Under the pieces are notes generated by a model. It did no database searches. It had not been told where the DNA came from and was given only the letters and a program-made list of their open reading frames with translations. Positions 5,988 through 7,373 of a stretch of DNA of 7,373 nt are shown here, in pieces. The position numbers and the translations under genes were made by a program. This DNA is from an uncultured Clostridia bacterium (GTDB lineage: Bacteria > Bacillota > Clostridia > Christensenellales > Aristaeellaceae). Location of the stretch: contig CAMDVP010000151.1 in the NCBI GenBank assembly GCA_945877525.1, positions 1-7,373 of the forward strand. Reading direction: 5' to 3'. Position 1 is the first letter of the stretch. Every line of letters begins with the position of its first letter.

Positions 5988-6164
5988 CGGTGTATCTGCG
6001 CGGCAACGCGCGGGCGGCGCAAAATGCGCCGCTCATGGGAACGCGGATGAAATTTCCGGGCTATCCCAGTAACCGTGAAGCGGACGAAAGCGGATGGAAG
6101 CCACTGCGAAAGCGGGAAGGTGCGCAAGTAGGATGAGGCCAAGTCGGGAGACCTGTTTACACCG
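5988..6164 (+). ncRNA. Cobalamin (adenosylcobalamin-type) riboswitch aptamer
   Basis: The conserved blocks appear in order: GGGAA (6037-6041), GTAACCGTGAAG (about 6069-6080), GCCACTG (6100-6106), GGGAAGG (6114-6120), GATGA (6132-6136), and the B12 box GCCAAGTCGGGAGACCTG (6138-6155). The outer helix P1 is perfect: CGGTGTA (5988-5994) pairs with TACACCG (6158-6164). Two internal hairpins lie in the 5' part, GCGCG-GCAA-CGCGC (5998-6011) and GCGGCGCA-AAA-TGCGCCGC (6014-6032). The hairpin after CACTG ends in a GAAA tetraloop (CTGC-GAAA-GCGG, 6104-6115). By analogy with the family, binding of the coenzyme turns expression off through the terminator downstream. It precedes a BtuF-like gene, the expected target. 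Confidence 0.95.
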
Positions 6165-6207
6165 TGAATCCATCATTCCCCTGGGGGTGGGATATGCTAT
6201 CTGGCCG

Positions 6208-6220
6208 ACGGTTGCGCCGT
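6208..6220 (+). promoter_or_regulatory. Small hairpin of the riboswitch expression platform
   Basis: ACGG (6208-6211) and CCGT (6217-6220) form a short hairpin with loop TTGCG. The loop plus the next base, TTGCGC (6212-6217), is complementary to GCGCAA (6122-6127) inside the aptamer. This could be the loop-loop contact (L5-L13 type) that class I cobalamin riboswitches use to couple binding to the expression platform. The pairing is seen in the sequence; its function is inferred. Confidence 0.4.
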
Positions 6221-6230
6221 GGGTCTGTTT

Positions 6231-6258
6231 AGTGTTCCTCAGGGAGGAACGCTTTTTT
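6231..6258 (+). terminator. Intrinsic terminator of the cobalamin riboswitch
   Basis: AGTGTTCCTC (6231-6240) pairs with GAGGAACGCT (6244-6253) over 10 bp with one G-T wobble and a 3-base loop AGG, and T residues continue to 6258. It lies between the aptamer and the binding-protein start, about 50 bases before the ATG. This is the usual place for the regulated terminator of a transcriptional riboswitch. I did not identify a convincing antiterminator. Confidence 0.85.
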
Positions 6259-6308
6259 GCGTCCTTCCGCTGATTCATTTGATCCTATGGTATCAGGAGG
6301 AAACCAAA

Positions 6309-7223
6309 ATGCTCAGGAAATCCATCTCTCTTGTCCTGACCCTGCTGCTGGCGCTGGGCGCGTCCTTCGCGCTGGCGGAGGGCGCTTCCGTTACCGACAT
6401 GTATGGAAGGGAAATCACCCTTGACGACCCGGCTACCCGGGTGGTGGCGCTGACCGCCGCCGACTGCGAAATCCTCTGCGCCCTGGGGTGCGCGGACGCG
6501 CTGGTGGGCCGCGGCGAGTACTGCGACTATCCCGAAAGCATCCTGTCCGTGCCGGTGGTGCAGTCCGGCGCGGAAACCAATGTGGAGGAAATCCTTGCTC
6601 TGGAGCCCCAGGTGGTATTCATGAGCGACATGGCCCAAAGCAAGGAGCAGGTGGAGCAGCTGGAGGAAAACGGGGTCAAGGTGGTTATCAGCTGCGCCCA
6701 GGACATCGAGGGCGTGTATACCGCCATCCGCATGATCGGCGCGGTGATGGGCCGGGATGCGGAGGCTGAAGCGATGGTGGCGGATATGCAGTCCGCCTTT
6801 GCGGACATCGCCGCTGCCTGCGGGGAGAGCGGCAAAACCGTATACTTTGAGGTGTCACCCCTGCAATGGGGGCTGTGGACGGCGGGCCGCGGAACCTTCA
6901 TGGATGAGCTGGCAGCCATGTGCGGGCTTGAAAACGCCTTTGCCGATGTGGAGGGCTGGGCCGCCATCAGCGAGGAGCAGGTGCTGGCCCGGGATCCGGA
7001 CTATATCGTGACCATTTCCATGTACTATGGCGAGGGTCCCACCCCCGTGGAGGAAATCATGGGCCGTGCGGGCTGGGCAGACCTGAAGGCCGTGGCGCAG
7101 GGCCATGTGTTCAACGCGGATTCCAACGCCATTTCCCGTCCCGGCCCCCGGCTGAAGGAAGCGGCGCTGGAGCTGTACCAGTTCATCAGCGGTACGGAGG
7201 CTGACGAGGCGCCTGCCGCGTAA
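6309..7223 (+). CDS. btuF: BtuF-like corrinoid ABC transporter substrate-binding protein
   Basis: This 304-residue secreted protein of the PF01497 (BtuF/FhuD/FecB-type) family captures a corrinoid and delivers it to an ABC importer. A signal peptide, MLRKS + LVLTLLLALGASFALA, probably is cut after A23. The mature protein begins VTDMYGREITLDDPATRVVALTAAD, the usual N-lobe start, with LGCADALVGRGEYCDYP and NVEEILALEPQVVFMSD (91-107) as family hallmarks. The C-lobe carries FEVSPLQWGLWTAGRGTFMDEL and the conserved SRPGPRLKEAALELY (276-290). Iron or heme substrates are possible for the family, but the upstream cobalamin riboswitch points to corrinoids. The ATG at 6309 is chosen over an in-frame start at 6219 because CAGGAGG (6294-6300) precedes it and the signal peptide begins there. 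There is no lipobox cysteine (the first Cys is C53). Permease and ATPase genes are not seen before the window ends. Confidence 0.92.
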   Translation: MLRKSISLVLTLLLALGASFALAEGASVTDMYGREITLDDPATRVVALTAADCEILCALGCADALVGRGEYCDYPESILSVPVVQSGAETNVEEILALEPQVVFMSDMAQSKEQVEQLEENGVKVVISCAQDIEGVYTAIRMIGAVMGRDAEAEAMVADMQSAFADIAAACGESGKTVYFEVSPLQWGLWTAGRGTFMDELAAMCGLENAFADVEGWAAISEEQVLARDPDYIVTISMYYGEGPTPVEEIMGRAGWADLKAVAQGHVFNADSNAISRPGPRLKEAALELYQFISGTEADEAPAA

Positions 7224-7235
7224 GATGGATTCAAG

Positions 7236-7260
7236 GCGGGGACGCGTAATGCTTCCCCGC
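7236..7260 (+). repeat. Hairpin just after the binding-protein gene
   Basis: GCGGGGA (7236-7242) and TCCCCGC (7254-7260) form a perfect 7-bp stem around an 11-base loop, 12 bases past the stop. No T tract follows, so it may protect the mRNA 3' end or join the structures that follow rather than terminate. Confidence 0.5.
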
Positions 7261-7268
7261 TCAGCCTG

Positions 7269-7298
7269 TCAAAAAAGTGGCTGCGGCCACTTTTTTGA
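7269..7298. terminator. Perfect 13-bp hairpin, bidirectional terminator-like
   Basis: TCAAAAAAGTGGC (7269-7281) and GCCACTTTTTTGA (7286-7298) pair perfectly over 13 bp around TGCG. The stem's outer A6/T6 runs supply a T tract for transcription from either side. It lies 45 bases past the btuF-like stop and probably ends or attenuates that transcript, which would make the binding protein more abundant than any downstream transport genes. Confidence 0.75.
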
Positions 7299-7308
7299 GA
7301 AGGAGGAA

Positions 7309-7366
7309 CGCCGTCTGAGGACGGCGCAAATCCGCCTGGTCGCTTTGCTCCCGGACGGCGGATTTG
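7309..7366. repeat. Two adjoining perfect hairpins of unknown function
   Basis: CGCCGTC-TGAG-GACGGCG (7309-7326) is directly followed by a 10-bp stem CAAATCCGCC (7327-7336) / GGCGGATTTG (7357-7366) with a 20-base loop. AAGGAGG (7300-7306) precedes them but no plausible ATG follows. With the two hairpins upstream, the region looks like a compound intergenic repeat or a structured leader of the next gene. I saw no coding sequence here. Confidence 0.55.
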
Positions 7367-7373
7367 TAAGGAA

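Noticed and set aside
6219..6308. Upstream in-frame start of the binding protein at 6219
   Set aside because: It would translate through the riboswitch terminator stem, lacks a ribosome binding site, and would bury the signal peptide 30 residues inside the protein.
1..7373. CRISPR arrays, tRNA/rRNA genes, transposases or phage genes
   Set aside because: I saw no regularly spaced repeats, no cloverleaf-like segment with TTCRANNC plus acceptor pairing, and no mobile-element protein signature in any intergenic or coding stretch.

Overview
The window looks like chromosomal DNA from a GC-rich member of the Bacillota, most likely class Clostridia. The evidence is a DnaD-like/DnaI-like primosome pair, consensus SigA-type promoters, strong AGGAGG ribosome binding sites, intrinsic terminators and a PrsW-family protease. 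The alanine-type signal peptide of the last gene resembles those common in gut Christensenellales/Oscillospirales-like lineages, but a placement below class is a guess. I see no phage, transposase, CRISPR array, tRNA or rRNA.

Left part (1-1287): the last 19 codons of an unidentified gene run into a GNAT acetyltransferase. This is followed by a GC-rich hairpin and a convergent XRE-type regulator whose C-terminal half is membrane-embedded. The regulator has its own promoter and a start set by a clear ribosome binding site.

Middle-left (1236-4125, all minus strand): a compact operon of a DnaD/DnaB-like replication protein with several DnaD modules, a DnaI-type AAA+ helicase loader and an ArsC/Spx-fold protein without the usual active-site cysteine. 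The genes overlap by 17 and 4 nt. An extended -10 promoter precedes the operon and an intrinsic terminator follows it. The first two genes should load the replicative helicase; the role of the third is unknown.

Middle-right (4202-5982, plus strand): a GNAT acetyltransferase with a near-consensus promoter diverges from the replication operon. Next come a PrsW-type intramembrane protease and a small cysteine-rich protein (PF04071-like, probable metal binder), probably co-transcribed.

Right part (5939-7373): a strong promoter lies inside the 3' end of the cysteine-rich gene and fires into a cobalamin riboswitch. A 7-bp P1 helix closes the aptamer, and an intrinsic terminator follows as a transcriptional expression platform. 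The riboswitch controls a secreted BtuF-like corrinoid-binding protein. The final 140 bases contain four successive perfect hairpins, including a strong bidirectional terminator-like one. Any downstream BtuC/BtuD genes lie outside the window.

I did not find a clearly new multi-gene system. The points most worth following are the hairpin cluster at the right end, the cysteine-less ArsC-like protein coupled to the helicase loader, the cysteine-rich protein beside the B12 locus, and the apparently unlipidated binding protein.
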